Under the pieces are notes generated by a model. It ran no database searches and was not told the origin of the DNA. It was given only the letters and a program-made list of their open reading frames with translations. A stretch of DNA of 64,000 nt from Ypsolopha sequella (lineage: Eukaryota > Arthropoda > Insecta > Lepidoptera > Ypsolophidae), in contig OW203989.1 in assembly GCA_934047225.1 (NCBI GenBank), forward strand, positions 12,747,977 to 12,811,976, in the 5' to 3' direction. A program made the translations under genes and the position numbers. How positions within the stretch are numbered: position 1 is the stretch's first letter; the number at the start of each line of letters is the position of its first letter. Below, one piece after another: positions 25,194-35,129 of the stretch.

Positions 25194-25453
25194 CAGTGGC
25201 GTGCACAGAACTTTTTGCTGGAAAAGCAAGCAATTGGTCAAGAATAACAATAAAAAAATATGAAAAAATTTAAATATCACTTTGTGAAAAAAAAGTTTGT
25301 ATAGGAAATTTTCACTCTAGGGTAGACATTGTCTACCCTGGCGTCATACAAATATTTTTTTTCAAAGTGTTATTTAAATTTTTTCACATTTTTTTGTTGT
25401 TGTTCTTGACCAATTGTTTGCTTTTCCAGCAAAAAGTTCTGTGCACGCCACTG
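25194..25453. mobile_element. hAT-like MITE with ~110-bp terminal inverted repeats
   Basis: Starts CAGTGGCGTGCACAGAACTT and ends with its reverse complement. The inverted arms (about 25194-25305 and 25345-25453) match with few differences, around a short centre containing AGGGTAGACATTGTCTACCCT, itself a palindrome. The CAGTGGCG terminus is characteristic of hAT-type elements. Flanks repeat GGTACAATA (25185-25193) and GGTACAAATA (25454-25463), close to the 8-bp duplication expected for hAT. There is no transposase. Confidence 0.7.
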
Positions 25454-25463
25454 GGTACAAATA

Positions 25464-26405
25464 TCAACGGAAACGACATTGAAATAATATTAATTTCAGC
25501 GTGCCTTAAAAAGTGGCTGTTACGACAACCACTGCGTCTCCAGCTAGCGCAAAATAGGAGAAAATAAGAAAATAATACTTTTTACATGGACGCCATTAAC
25601 GGAAAAAAAAATTGAACTTGAATTTTTTAGATTTCCTATAATTTGGTGAAATAATAATTAAAATCGCTTTAGGCGTTAGGAAGGAGTAAGAAAATTCTTG
25701 TGTTAATCATGTGAAACTTTCGATGACTTTTGATTTTTTTGTCAAAACTTACAATAGAAAAACAGTTTATGAAACTTAAAATTTATTTTTGACTCTATAA
25801 TGCCTATCATATATTTTTATGTAAGTTTTTGGACTACCCGTGTGGGAGGAGTAGGCCTTCAAAGACAGGTCCAAATTGCAGTTGGCGTATCCATTCGCCA
25901 AGACCTAGTTAGTGCCTGAATATGTAATGAACGAAACCACGGTCGCTAAGAAGAACTAGTAAATGCTGTTGCACTAGGTATAAGTAAGCTGCTTATTGGA
26001 GTTCCATCAAGAGCCATAAATTAAATCTATTAATTATTTGGTTTGGAAATAAGACGGAAGGTTTGAATATTTTGTACTACTCGTATTTTAATAAAAAAAT
26101 TGTTAAGATCTCTTTCAATTTTGAAAAACATAAATTTTACTAAATCTCCTTTTCATAATAAAGTGCTATTTTACTGTGGAATGGAATTTCACGGAGATTT
26201 TAAGGACTATATTTCTTTCTAAAATGGGCCATAAATTGAACTTAGGCTTGTTAATTCAGAAACCTTTTCCCTAATGATGGTGACTTTTGGGCAGTTAATA
26301 ATTTGTATTTTAAGGTTTAAAAGATTATCAATATATAATATAGAAATTGGGTAACAGAGATGTGGGGTTTATATAAATAATAAATTAATAAAATTATATA
26401 CGTAT
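25464..26405. other. Non-coding AT-rich DNA
   Basis: No recognisable gene or repeat. Confidence 0.35.
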
Positions 26406-26409
26406 CTAT

Positions 26410-26620
26410 AAAACCGGCTAAGTGCGAGACAGACTCGCGCATGAAGGTTTTCATACCATTATCTATAAAAATGGCAAAAAAACATGTCTGTTGTATGGGT
26501 GCCCCCTTAAATATTTATTTTTTTCTGTTTTTAGTATTTGTTGTTATAGCGGCAACAGAAATACATTTTCTGTGAAAATTTCGACAGTCTAACTATCACG
26601 GTTTTATTGGGTAACAGGGA
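26410..26620 (+). repeat. Lepidoptera-type CCGGCTAAGTGCGAG repeat
   Basis: It begins AAAACCGGCTAAGTGCGAGAC followed by AGACTCGCGCATGAAGG and continues to CATGTCTGTTGTATGGGTGCCCC, TATAGCGGCAACAGAAATAC and a GACAGTCTAACTATCACGG segment. The opening is the inverse of the tail of the repeats at 8630-9190. This wording is common in lepidopteran genomes. Confidence 0.5.
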
Positions 26621-26748
26621 TGTGAGGTTTATATAGTAAATAATAAATTAATAAAATCATTTATTTACATAGTGTAATTAGACTGCTATCTGAAATGTAA
26701 CTACATTATCTACAGAACCTACTGCAAATTTCTATGTGAATGTTGTTT

Positions 26749-27326
26749 AGTATGGCTATTACAATTTGTGGTTTCGTTACATTGAGTGTCCAATTTTAGT
26801 ATGGCTATTACAATTTGTGGTTTCGTTACATTGAGTGTCCAATTTTAGTATGGCTATTACAATTTGTGGTTTCGTTACATTGAGTGTCCAATTTTAGTAT
26901 GGCTATTACAATTTGTGGTTTCGTTACATTGAGTGTCCAATTTTAGTATGGCTATTACAATTTGTGGTTTCGTTACATTGAGTGTCCAATTTTAGTATGG
27001 CTATTACAATTTGTGGTTTCGTTACATTGAGTGTCCAATTTTAGTATGGCTATTACAATTTGTGATTTCGTTACATTGAGTGTCCAATTTTAGTATGGCT
27101 ATTACAATTTGTGATTTCGTTACATTGAGTGTCCAATTTTAGTATGGCTATTACAATTTGTGATTTCGTTACATTGAGTGTCCAATTTTAGTATGGCTAT
27201 TACAATTTGTGATTTCGTTACATTGAGTGTCCAATTTTAGTATGGCTATTACAATTTGTGATTTCGTTACATTGAGTGTCCAATTTTAGTATGGCTATTA
27301 CAATTTGTGGTTTCGTTACATTGAGT
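26749..27326 (+). repeat. 49-bp minisatellite, 12 units
   Basis: Unit starts recur exactly every 49 bp from 26749 to 27288 (11 full units and a 39-bp partial). The unit begins AGTATGGCTATTACAATTTG and ends TGTCCAATTTT. Units are almost identical. One site distinguishes two variants: TGTGGTTTCG in units 1-6 and 12, TGTGATTTCG in units 7-11. No coding function is evident. Confidence 0.95.
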
Positions 27327-27744
27327 TTCTAATGCACATACGATAGTGCATAACATAGAGCCACATTATTTTTATTTTACATCCCCGTTCATTTATTTTT
27401 TTACTTCTAACGTAAAATTGACGTGTAAAAAGTGTACACGTGTAGACGTTTCATTTTATTTCAGCCATTTATTCAAAAAGTTAAACCGAATGGTACAAGG
27501 GTGAACAGTTTACGAGGAATGTCCAACAAATCCCCGGAACGACCTGCGATGTGATCGCACTCGCAATTCGTCCCACACAAGCGTTTCAATTTGCTTCCTT
27601 GTGACGCACCAGTCCGAAGAAAGGGACTTTTTACGGTCAGTGCGTGATCTGTGATAGGGAGGAAAAAATGTATCACTCAAACAACAATATCTATCGGAAG
27701 GAAACTTGTATGTTTGTATCATCATACTTAATCAGAAAGAATTT

Positions 27745-28098
27745 TCCTGGTGCTCATACAAAAATCAGTGAAATCTACGAAATATCATGGAAAACTGTAT
27801 CTCCTGGGCAGCAAACATTTTTATAGAAAAAAGTATTTTTCTTTCAATAAAAAACAAGGTATTACGAATGACTTGACTTACATAATGGTACATTATTTTT
27901 GCTGTAGTTTCTTAGAATTTCAAACTATTGAAGAAATAGTAGAAAATCTACAATTTCTTAAATAACAGAATAACAAAAAAAATTAGGTCAACTCTTTAGT
28001 AATATTTCCTATTGTATGAAAAAGATTTTGTATCTGCTCATAAGAAACAGTTTTCCATGATATTTCGTGAATTTCACTGATTTTTGTTTGAGCCCTGA
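27745..28098. repeat. Inverted repeat (short foldback)
   Basis: A 60-65 bp segment at about 27745-27812 containing CAAAAATCAGTGAAAT and ATATCATGGAAAACTGT recurs inverted at about 28030-28098, separated by about 220 bp of AT-rich DNA. It could be a small foldback element. The outer limits are unclear. Confidence 0.5.
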
Positions 28099-28171
28099 CT
28101 GTGACCTTAAAATTGATTAGGTACGTAAACAACATTATCAAGTATGTTTTTACCGCGTTAATACTCGAAAT

Positions 28172-28585
28172 ATTATAGTAGTTTATGCTACAAGGGTGAA
28201 AAGGAATAAGTAGCGAGGACAATTTAAAATAAACCGAGTAATTTATTGCTCTTACGCCCGTGTATCATACTACGTTTTTCAATGCATAGTATGAGGAAAT
28301 AAAACAAATATAATCAACGAAAACTATTTAATTATTAAAGTTGAAAGTTATATTGTTACAATTTTGCAAGTAAATGATTGGCTCAAAAGGACTGAATCCA
28401 GAGCCGTTTTAACAGTGGAAAAAAAGTATAACATTTATGGTACACAAGAAAGGTTGCAGGTTAGCCAACTTCTCGTAAATAAATAAAAAAAAAATAAAGC
28501 CCTAGGGCAAAATAATTAACTTTCTGTTCGGTTTTGATGTATAAAAAGTGGGCCTTTACGAGCACTTGCATTGAAAACATATTTA
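28172..28585 (+). repeat. Dispersed repeat family A, copy 3
   Basis: Same unit and landmarks as 6165-6575, from TAGTAGTTTATGCTACAAGGG to GAGCACTTGCATTGAAAA. It stands alone, with no inverted partner within about 18 kb. Confidence 0.65.
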
Positions 28586-28994
28586 GCTGATTACAAAATG
28601 AATCTTAAGATAAGGTTAATGTTAATGATAGGTCAGAAGGGATTCGTGCCCACACTTCCTGTGTATTCAAACCTGTTCAATTCTGAATTGTCGGGAATGA
28701 TAAATGTTTATCCTTAGCTGTCTGACATGACATTGCGGCAAAGACAGTTAGATTGAACAGGATTGACCAGCAGTGACCAGATTCGCATGAGAATGGTAAC
28801 CGAAAATCTAAAAAACCAAAAGAAAATCTTTGAGATCGCGAATTTTTGGTGTTGGATTAATACAACAAATTCATATTATTATGTAGGCTTACAACAACCC
28901 AATATAATAATCAGGTAACTTTACATGGCATTCACTGACTTTGTGTCTAGTTTACGTATTGAGTTAATATATACATATGTTTAGACCATTATTT

Positions 28995-29206
28995 AAGTAT
29001 TTTTCTTTATAATAGGTACACCGCCTACGCCTTCACGTACATCCAAAATATTTTCCACCCAAAGGTTGTCTGGAAGAAATCGCTCTTAGCGATAAGACCG
29101 CCCATTGTTGTCTTTATTTTTGTTTTTTTCCAACTTTGTATTGTCCTTTTTGTTGTTTTTCTTTTGGTGCACAATAAAGCGTATTTATGTTATGTTATGT
29201 TATGTC
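28995..29206 (+). mobile_element. Non-LTR retroposon 3'-end fragment
   Basis: It contains AGGTTGTCTGGAAGAAATCG, CTTAGCGATAAGACCGCCCA and a polyadenylation-like CACAATAAAGCGTATTTATG followed by (TTATG)n. This is the usual wording of a lepidopteran non-LTR/SINE 3' end with a short tandem-repeat tail. There is no coding part. Confidence 0.55.
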
Positions 29207-29839
29207 ACTAGGATAAATATACAAAGATAGATAAAAAAATATCAGCCCGGCGGGGATGCGTTGGGGTCAATTTGACCCTGCTGATATCGTTTTGTGTACA
29301 GTTTTTTGTTCGGCAATCGTACAGTTTCAAACTACTCAGTAGCTGAAGCTATTGAACTCCCGTCTCCTCTGCCACCACTCAGTTGGCCGTCGCCGGCGCT
29401 GCGCCGCCTACGCAAGGAGTGTTATCATACATTATCAAGGACACGTCATTATTCTGTCCTGTCAACAATGTGCTATGGCGAAAAATGATGACTGATTTAC
29501 TACCGATTGTGTGATGAAAGATAAAATTAATCTTACAAAATACTTACCAAAAATGCCAATTACTGATAAGAATGTTTCGGCCCACGTCAAAACTAGCTTC
29601 CGTCCTCGGGTAAGAAAGAATGTCATTTTATACACGGTATGGATACATAAAAAAATACCAGTACATATACGCTCACAAAATGAATATTGTAGCTTTATGA
29701 ATAATACACACAAATGTTTCAAGTTTTTTTAAACTACTAGCGATACAATTTAGGTATACGTTTGACAAAACTATTAAATGAAAGTTTTGCCAGCTTTTTA
29801 GAAGCTGAATTTAGAGACCCGCAAATTTTAGATAAATGA

Positions 29840-30170
29840 AAATGAAAATGATTTATTGCACAACAAAGGATTTGAATACATATGTTTAGTAGCCAGGGCC
29901 TCCTATTAGATGTTCAAAGGGACATCTGTGTTAGGAAGACCTGCTCTTCCATAGGACCATCTACATTTAAGTTGCGCTTTTGACATAAGATATAAAATTT
30001 GTACAAAAGTTTGAAATTAAGAGTGTGTGTATGTGTGTATGAGAGAGGGTGTGTAAGTGTGTGTGAGTGTGATGTATCTCAATATAGCTATATATTACAT
30101 TTCAAGTAGTTTTTCAACCTCATTATATAGCAAAGGTTTTAATCATTCAGATACTGCATTTTTACAATTA
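29840..30170 (-). mobile_element. Reverse-oriented LINE 3'-end fragment
   Basis: On the - strand it ends TTGTTGTGCAATAAATCATTT followed by TCATTTTCATT, a polyadenylation signal and short-repeat tail of the LINE type. Upstream is a GT-rich microsatellite (about 30020-30072). No reverse transcriptase motif remains. Confidence 0.5.
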
Positions 30171-30179
30171 AAACTGGTC

Positions 30180-32580
30180 ATAGGATATATATCAAATACA
30201 TAACAATACAACATATTGTAGCATTCGCTACAGGTATTCAACCTTTTTCATTTATTTTTAGTCTTTCTTTATCGTTGATTGCTTTACTGAATTTTCAAAT
30301 TCGAAAATTTGAAATATCTTGTCACATTTTTTGTTATTTTTCTCATAGAAAAGAGTATCGTGGTACAAGAAAAAGGAACTTTGCCACAGTAAATTCAAAA
30401 TATCAAATATACACGATATTATACACGAAACAGAGCACATTTGCTCTAAAGATAGTGAAAGCCAGTTTTTTTTCTGCATTTTCTGCCACCCTTCAGGTTT
30501 TTTTAAGGGTTCTTCCCAGTTCTTCCCAATTCTTCTTCAATTTCTCCCACCTTCTTGTACGGTTGTACCTATTGAGGCCGGATGCACGGACCACGTACCC
30601 TGATAGGGTAAGCTTCTTGTGTTGGAACAGAGGTCGGTGCCAGACAATCTTGGCTTGATCGACTACTCCCAGGAAGACTGCAAACACCTAAGTCACGAAG
30701 ACACCCTTACCAGGTTTTTGTATCTGTAGCCTAGCATCCAGTAGTCTGGATATCCAGCATCAATTCTTTTCTTCCTTAGTGTAAAGCTAGATAACGATTG
30801 CTTTTAACACCTTAAAGTTACGTTTTCTCCCGATTAGAAGTTATTAAAATTTCCGCGAAATAATAGTTCCTGGGATCCTATAAACTAGTTTCAATATCCA
30901 AATTTAAATCCATAATATTGTGAACAAATGCGTCGTTTTAGCTGAAGGAAAACAAAATCCTAAAATAAGATGAACTAGGCATAATTTGTGTGTTGATTTT
31001 ATAAGTTCCTACGTACCCAATTCTCAGCAGATATTATTGTGTTTTATACCATATTTTTTCAGTTTTGTTATTTTTAAGTTCATTCAAAGACAAATTATAC
31101 AGTTTCTTTATCCTGATTTACCTCTTTTTTTGGCTGTCACCAGGCTTGCCTGGTGGCAGTCCAAATTTAGGCCGAATCTACCAAATTACACTCGTGATTA
31201 TAAAATAGCTAAAACTAATTTTAAATAGTAATGCTACAATATTTATTGGCAACCCTAGTTCATATGGATAATTAAACAACGAGTAAGCAAGTCAAGCGAG
31301 GCTGATAATACATCCTAAGACGGATTGGCGTCTGATTACACCTTGTAAATTGAGGTGGTATTTTCAACAGCTCCGTTTTCCTTATTGCTAAATCATGAAT
31401 GACACGTTTACGTATTCAGAAGGATCGCTTTCCGCTAACGAGAAGATGGCGAACCTTAACGAAACCTTGAATTCCCTCAGCATTTCCTCCTCCGTGTTGA
31501 TTATCCGGGATTTGAAAATTAACATAACAAATACATTTCTTCTTAAGCAGCCTTTAAATAATTCTTCTGTTTTAAACCAGAAACTAAAAAATTCAAAGCA
31601 GATTTAAGTAAGTCTGACCCAAAAAAATATATTTTTTAGCTAGATGGTCAAAAAACTCTTGTAAAAAAGGGGAGGAATGTTGTAGTTCCTCATGAAGAAA
31701 AATTGTTGGCTCGTAATAATCGCGCTACAATTGATGACATGGGTGGCGGAATTACGTTGAAATGTCAACAATTATTAAAGTCTATTTCGTTTGCTGAAGA
31801 CTCGTTTAAGATGATACAAATGAGATTTTGTGCAGAAGATTGAGCTCTGACGTCACTCTCTCACGGCAGCTCCATAAATAATGAGCGTCTTGTCTACCCC
31901 GGGCGGGACGCTTGTTGTTTGCTCTCCACGAATAACGCTCAGGGATTCAGTCGCATTCCGCCTGCTTCATTAACATTAAAACCTTCGTGTCTGCCAAAAA
32001 TGTAGAGAAAATAGCCAGTTTATTTAGTACGTGCTGTCAATAGAAGACATGAACCGCATAGCAAATTGTTGTTGCTACGAGTAAGTTTTAACTACTTTTA
32101 TTTATTTTGGGCCTAAATTTATGTAAGATGATAATAAATATGTTAGTTGCAAAATTTTAGCTTTTCATTTTATTTTCCGGCCTTCTATATCCATCGTGCG
32201 CGCGCAGCCGTTGATCACCCAAATTGTTGCCACGTTCGTCCGGTAGGGGCACTTTGTCGCCTTGTCGCCTTGTTTTGCTAACAAATGGGATGGTGCTATG
32301 TGGTGAATGCCGTTCTTGTCCATTTATTTTACAAAAAATTGAATGGTGGGAAGGATGTGGTTGGCGGAATACTGTAATTGTATTATGTAAGGCAATTCTG
32401 CCTACTATTTTAAAAATTGTAAATTTGATTATAGAGTATAAGAAAATATAAAAAAATCGTAATTGAATTTCAGTTTTCAGAGCCCTCACTTGCCGTAAGG
32501 ATCCAAACTTACGATCAAAACAATCACAACATAATCTACTATTATTGATTTTGTCTGTCCTTTTGAAGTTTGAGAAGCTT
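30180..32580. other. No gene recognised
   Basis: Open frames of up to 127 codons occur at 30275-30658 (+) and 110 codons at 32157-32489 (-), but they show no domain, are AT-driven or overlap frames on the other strand, and have no support as genes. 31135-31160 contains the palindrome CACCAGGCTTGCCTGGTGGC. Confidence 0.35.
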
Positions 32581-32584
32581 TACC

Positions 32585-33112
32585 CATGTTTAAAACTAGC
32601 TTTTGCCCGCGGTTTCGCCCGCGTAGGTTTAGTTTTTGTGAACACAATCGAATCTGTCAATATTTTTCGGACACTTAATTTTATAGAACCTATTTATTTG
32701 GACTCTGGTTTGAATGAAACCAATTATTGTTCTCTAAATTGATCCTATTTTAAACTGTCTTTGGCGAAGCCAGAGGCCGAGCCGCGTTTCCGAAAAAAAA
32801 TATATCAAAAAGTAGCATATATCCTATACCGGGTCGAGAACTACATTTGTGCAAAGCTTCAGCCCTATCAGTTCACTAGGTGCGCCGTGCGGTGTGAAGT
32901 AACATTACATTACTTTTCTATAGGAACTTGACAACCCATTGCCATCCCACGGGAACTGATTTATGGGATACAAAGTAGCCTATGTCTTCTTCCAGGTATA
33001 AATCTACATTTGTGCAAAGTTTAAGTTCAATCAGTTCAGTAGTTACGGCGTAAAAGAGTAACAAACATCCATCCATCCATCCAAACTTTCGCATTTGTAA
33101 TATTAGTAGGAT
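32585..33112 (+). mobile_element. RTE-like retroposon 3'-UTR fragment
   Basis: Begins AACTAGCTTTTGCCCGCGGT and later has ATATCCTATACCGGGTCGAG, TTTGTGCAAAGCTTCAGCCC, then (CATC)n and ACTTTCGCATTTGTAATATT followed by AGTAGGAT. This is the typical non-coding 3' end of RTE-like elements in Lepidoptera. A second diverged copy of the TTTGTGCAAAG block within it (about 33010) suggests internal duplication. Confidence 0.6.
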
Positions 33113-33114
33113 GC

Positions 33115-34470
33115 AAAATGAACAATCCATATTATACACAAACTCTTATTTGCACTACGCAAAAAGATCAAACTCGCAGTTCAATTTTCAAACATACCGT
33201 TGTTTTTGTGAATAACGCTGTAATTCAGTACATAGGTATGCTACGGTGTGTAAATATCGGTCTATGGTCTCTAGCCGCCTCAGTTGCTTCATATCTAATA
33301 TGTAACCACTCCTCTGTATCACCAATCATAACACGTTCAAGTTTTATATTTGTTCATGCGTCAATCGGCATTTATTCGATTGATGCCGGCCCCAAAGTGG
33401 GCCGAAATATATCTCGAACATACTTTAATTGTGATTTTTCTTGTGTTTATCAAATTCAAATAAAATGAAAAGGTTATTATAGCCAAATACAAAAAAATAT
33501 TTCAAGTTTAAGATCCGCGATAATAATACCATACAAGAAAAACTACAATAATTAGCCCATACAATATAAACCACAATAATTAGACCATACAAGAACAATA
33601 TTAGTAAGATCAGGGGTCTAATAATTTTGGAAAACTATAAAAAAAATATTACAAACAATTTAGTAATTAGTTTCTCACTGTATGTATCTTTAAATCTATC
33701 TAGGGAGCTCCAAGTCCCATTGTATGAATTTTTTTTTTGTATAATGACTGTTTTGTTTCCCGAATAAAGAAAATGGAAAATTAAAAAAAATATATGTTCA
33801 GTGTCAATAATATGAAAATACTATTATTTCGAAGTCATTTTATGGGTGTATCTTTAATTCGACCTCATATCTTTCATTTACTGCACTGTCATCATCTGGT
33901 GTTTAATCCTGAAAATAAGACCTAAATAAAAAAAATCTTGCATAACATATTTAGCTCCTATGTGCTTATTATCTTTGTTCCAGTCGTTCGTACCATGTGC
34001 CATTATTGGTATGGGATCCGTTGGCTTCATGATGACGACGTACGGGATTTGTGACGTCATTGACTGCCTTGTTACTAGTTATGTTGCTAGTAGTTAGTGT
34101 TTATTTTAAGTATTATTTATAATTTACTACAATTTATATTATTTAAGTGCTTAAAAAGAAATAAGAATCTGTTTTTCTACTAACTTCAAGAAAAAGTTCC
34201 ATTACATACTCGGAAACTAGTTTTGAAAATCGAACATTCTGGATCCCGATCTAAAAAGGCCGACTTGGGTGAATCATAAAATAATTTGAAATAAGGATGG
34301 AGTCAGAGTTTTTTCACGCGTGCAAAAGAGATGGCATTAGAAGGGAATCATAATAGGATTCATCCAAAGCGGCCTTTTTAGAGGACCAGTACGAAATATT
34401 GGTTGAAATTTAGTTTCGTACTGTTAGGTTCTTTTTGACGTTAGCTTGTCAACACTCGAAATTATTGGCA
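33115..34470. other. No gene recognised
   Basis: A 116-codon frame at 33118-33468 (+) has no recognisable domain. GACGTACGGGATTTGTGACGTC at 34037-34058 is CRE-like but without gene context. This is the unoccupied flank of the nested elements. Confidence 0.35.
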
Positions 34471-34472
34471 GA

Positions 34473-34477
34473 ATGGT
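34473..34477. repeat. Target-site duplication (left) of outer BEL/Pao element
   Basis: ATGGT directly before the 5' LTR, repeated at 52445-52449 directly after the 3' LTR. A 5-bp duplication is usual for BEL/Pao integration. Confidence 0.9.
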
Positions 34478-34819
34478 TGTTGCGGACAACAAGCCTGAAA
34501 GGAAGCTGGCCAGCGGACCGAGGGACGGAGCGACGAGTTAGAGCAAGAAGGCAAATGTTGACTCGCGTCCAGGCTGGCCTACCTCAGGCGTCCTTCCTCT
34601 GGTCTCACCTCTCCGCGCTCCGTCGACATCGCACCTACGGGCACTACACGACAGAGTGGTTTTACGATATAAATATAAGGCCCTATGTTTGTAAATTCAT
34701 TCACTACAGTTCACTCCAGTTTACTTGTTCACTTCACTTCTACTATCGTTTCACTTAATAAAGATTTGAAGTTTGAATACTGGTTTTAATACAGTCCACT
34801 TCGGATCCTGACCTCAACA
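34478..34819 (+). repeat. 5' LTR of outer BEL/Pao element
   Basis: 342 bp beginning TGTTGCGGACAACAAGCCTG and ending GGATCCTGACCTCAACA. It holds a TATA-like TATAAATATA at 34668-34677 and AATAAA at 34757-34762, so U3, R and U5 can be placed roughly. The sequence matches 52103-52444 throughout by eye. Confidence 0.95.
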
Positions 34820-34822
34820 ATT

Positions 34823-34839
34823 TGGTCCTTCGAGCCGGA
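34823..34839 (+). promoter_or_regulatory. Primer-binding site, tRNA-Tyr
   Basis: TGGTCCTTCGAGCCGGA starts 3 bp after the LTR and is exactly complementary over 17 nt to the 3' end of a eukaryotic tRNA-Tyr including CCA (from established tRNA-Tyr sequences). It would prime minus-strand cDNA synthesis. Confidence 0.85.
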
Positions 34840-34892
34840 TCGCAGCAAAATCGACCTTCAGGACGCCTTGCTGCCCACGGACCACCCAGGAG

Positions 34893-35109
34893 CCAGCAGC
34901 CAGCAGCCAGCAGCCAGCAGCCAGCCGCCAGCCGCCAGCCGCCAGCCGCCAGCCGCCAGCCGCCAGCCGCCAGCCGCCAGCCGCCAGCCGCCAGCCGCCA
35001 GCCGCCAGCCGCCAGCCGCCAGCCGCCAGCCGCCAGCCGCCAGCCGCCAGCCGCCAGCCGCCAGCCGCCAGCCGCCAGCCGCCAGCCGCCAGCCGCCAGC
35101 CGCCAGCCG
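34893..35109 (+). repeat. Heptanucleotide array: 4x CCAGCAG + 27x CCAGCCG
   Basis: A 217-bp uninterrupted array of 31 heptamers in the leader between the primer-binding site and the gag start. Because 7 is not a multiple of 3, all three forward frames read the same Pro-Ala-Ala-Ser-Arg-Gln-Pro cycle and stay open, as do the reverse frames, which creates several long spurious reading frames. The array could affect translation, packaging or template switching; that is inference. Confidence 0.97.
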
Positions 35110-35129
35110 CAGCCGCAGCCAGCACAGCC

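Noticed and set aside
26749..27326. CRISPR-like direct repeats
   Set aside because: Units are head-to-tail with no unique spacers, and the sequence is a eukaryotic transposon-rich region.
33118..33468. 116-codon frame as a possible host gene
   Set aside because: No recognisable domain, splice structure or conserved motif; it begins at the end of an RTE-like repeat.
34435..34758. 107-codon frame across the 5' LTR (and its twin at 52102-52383)
   Set aside because: LTR sequence; no domain; the twin arises from LTR duplication.
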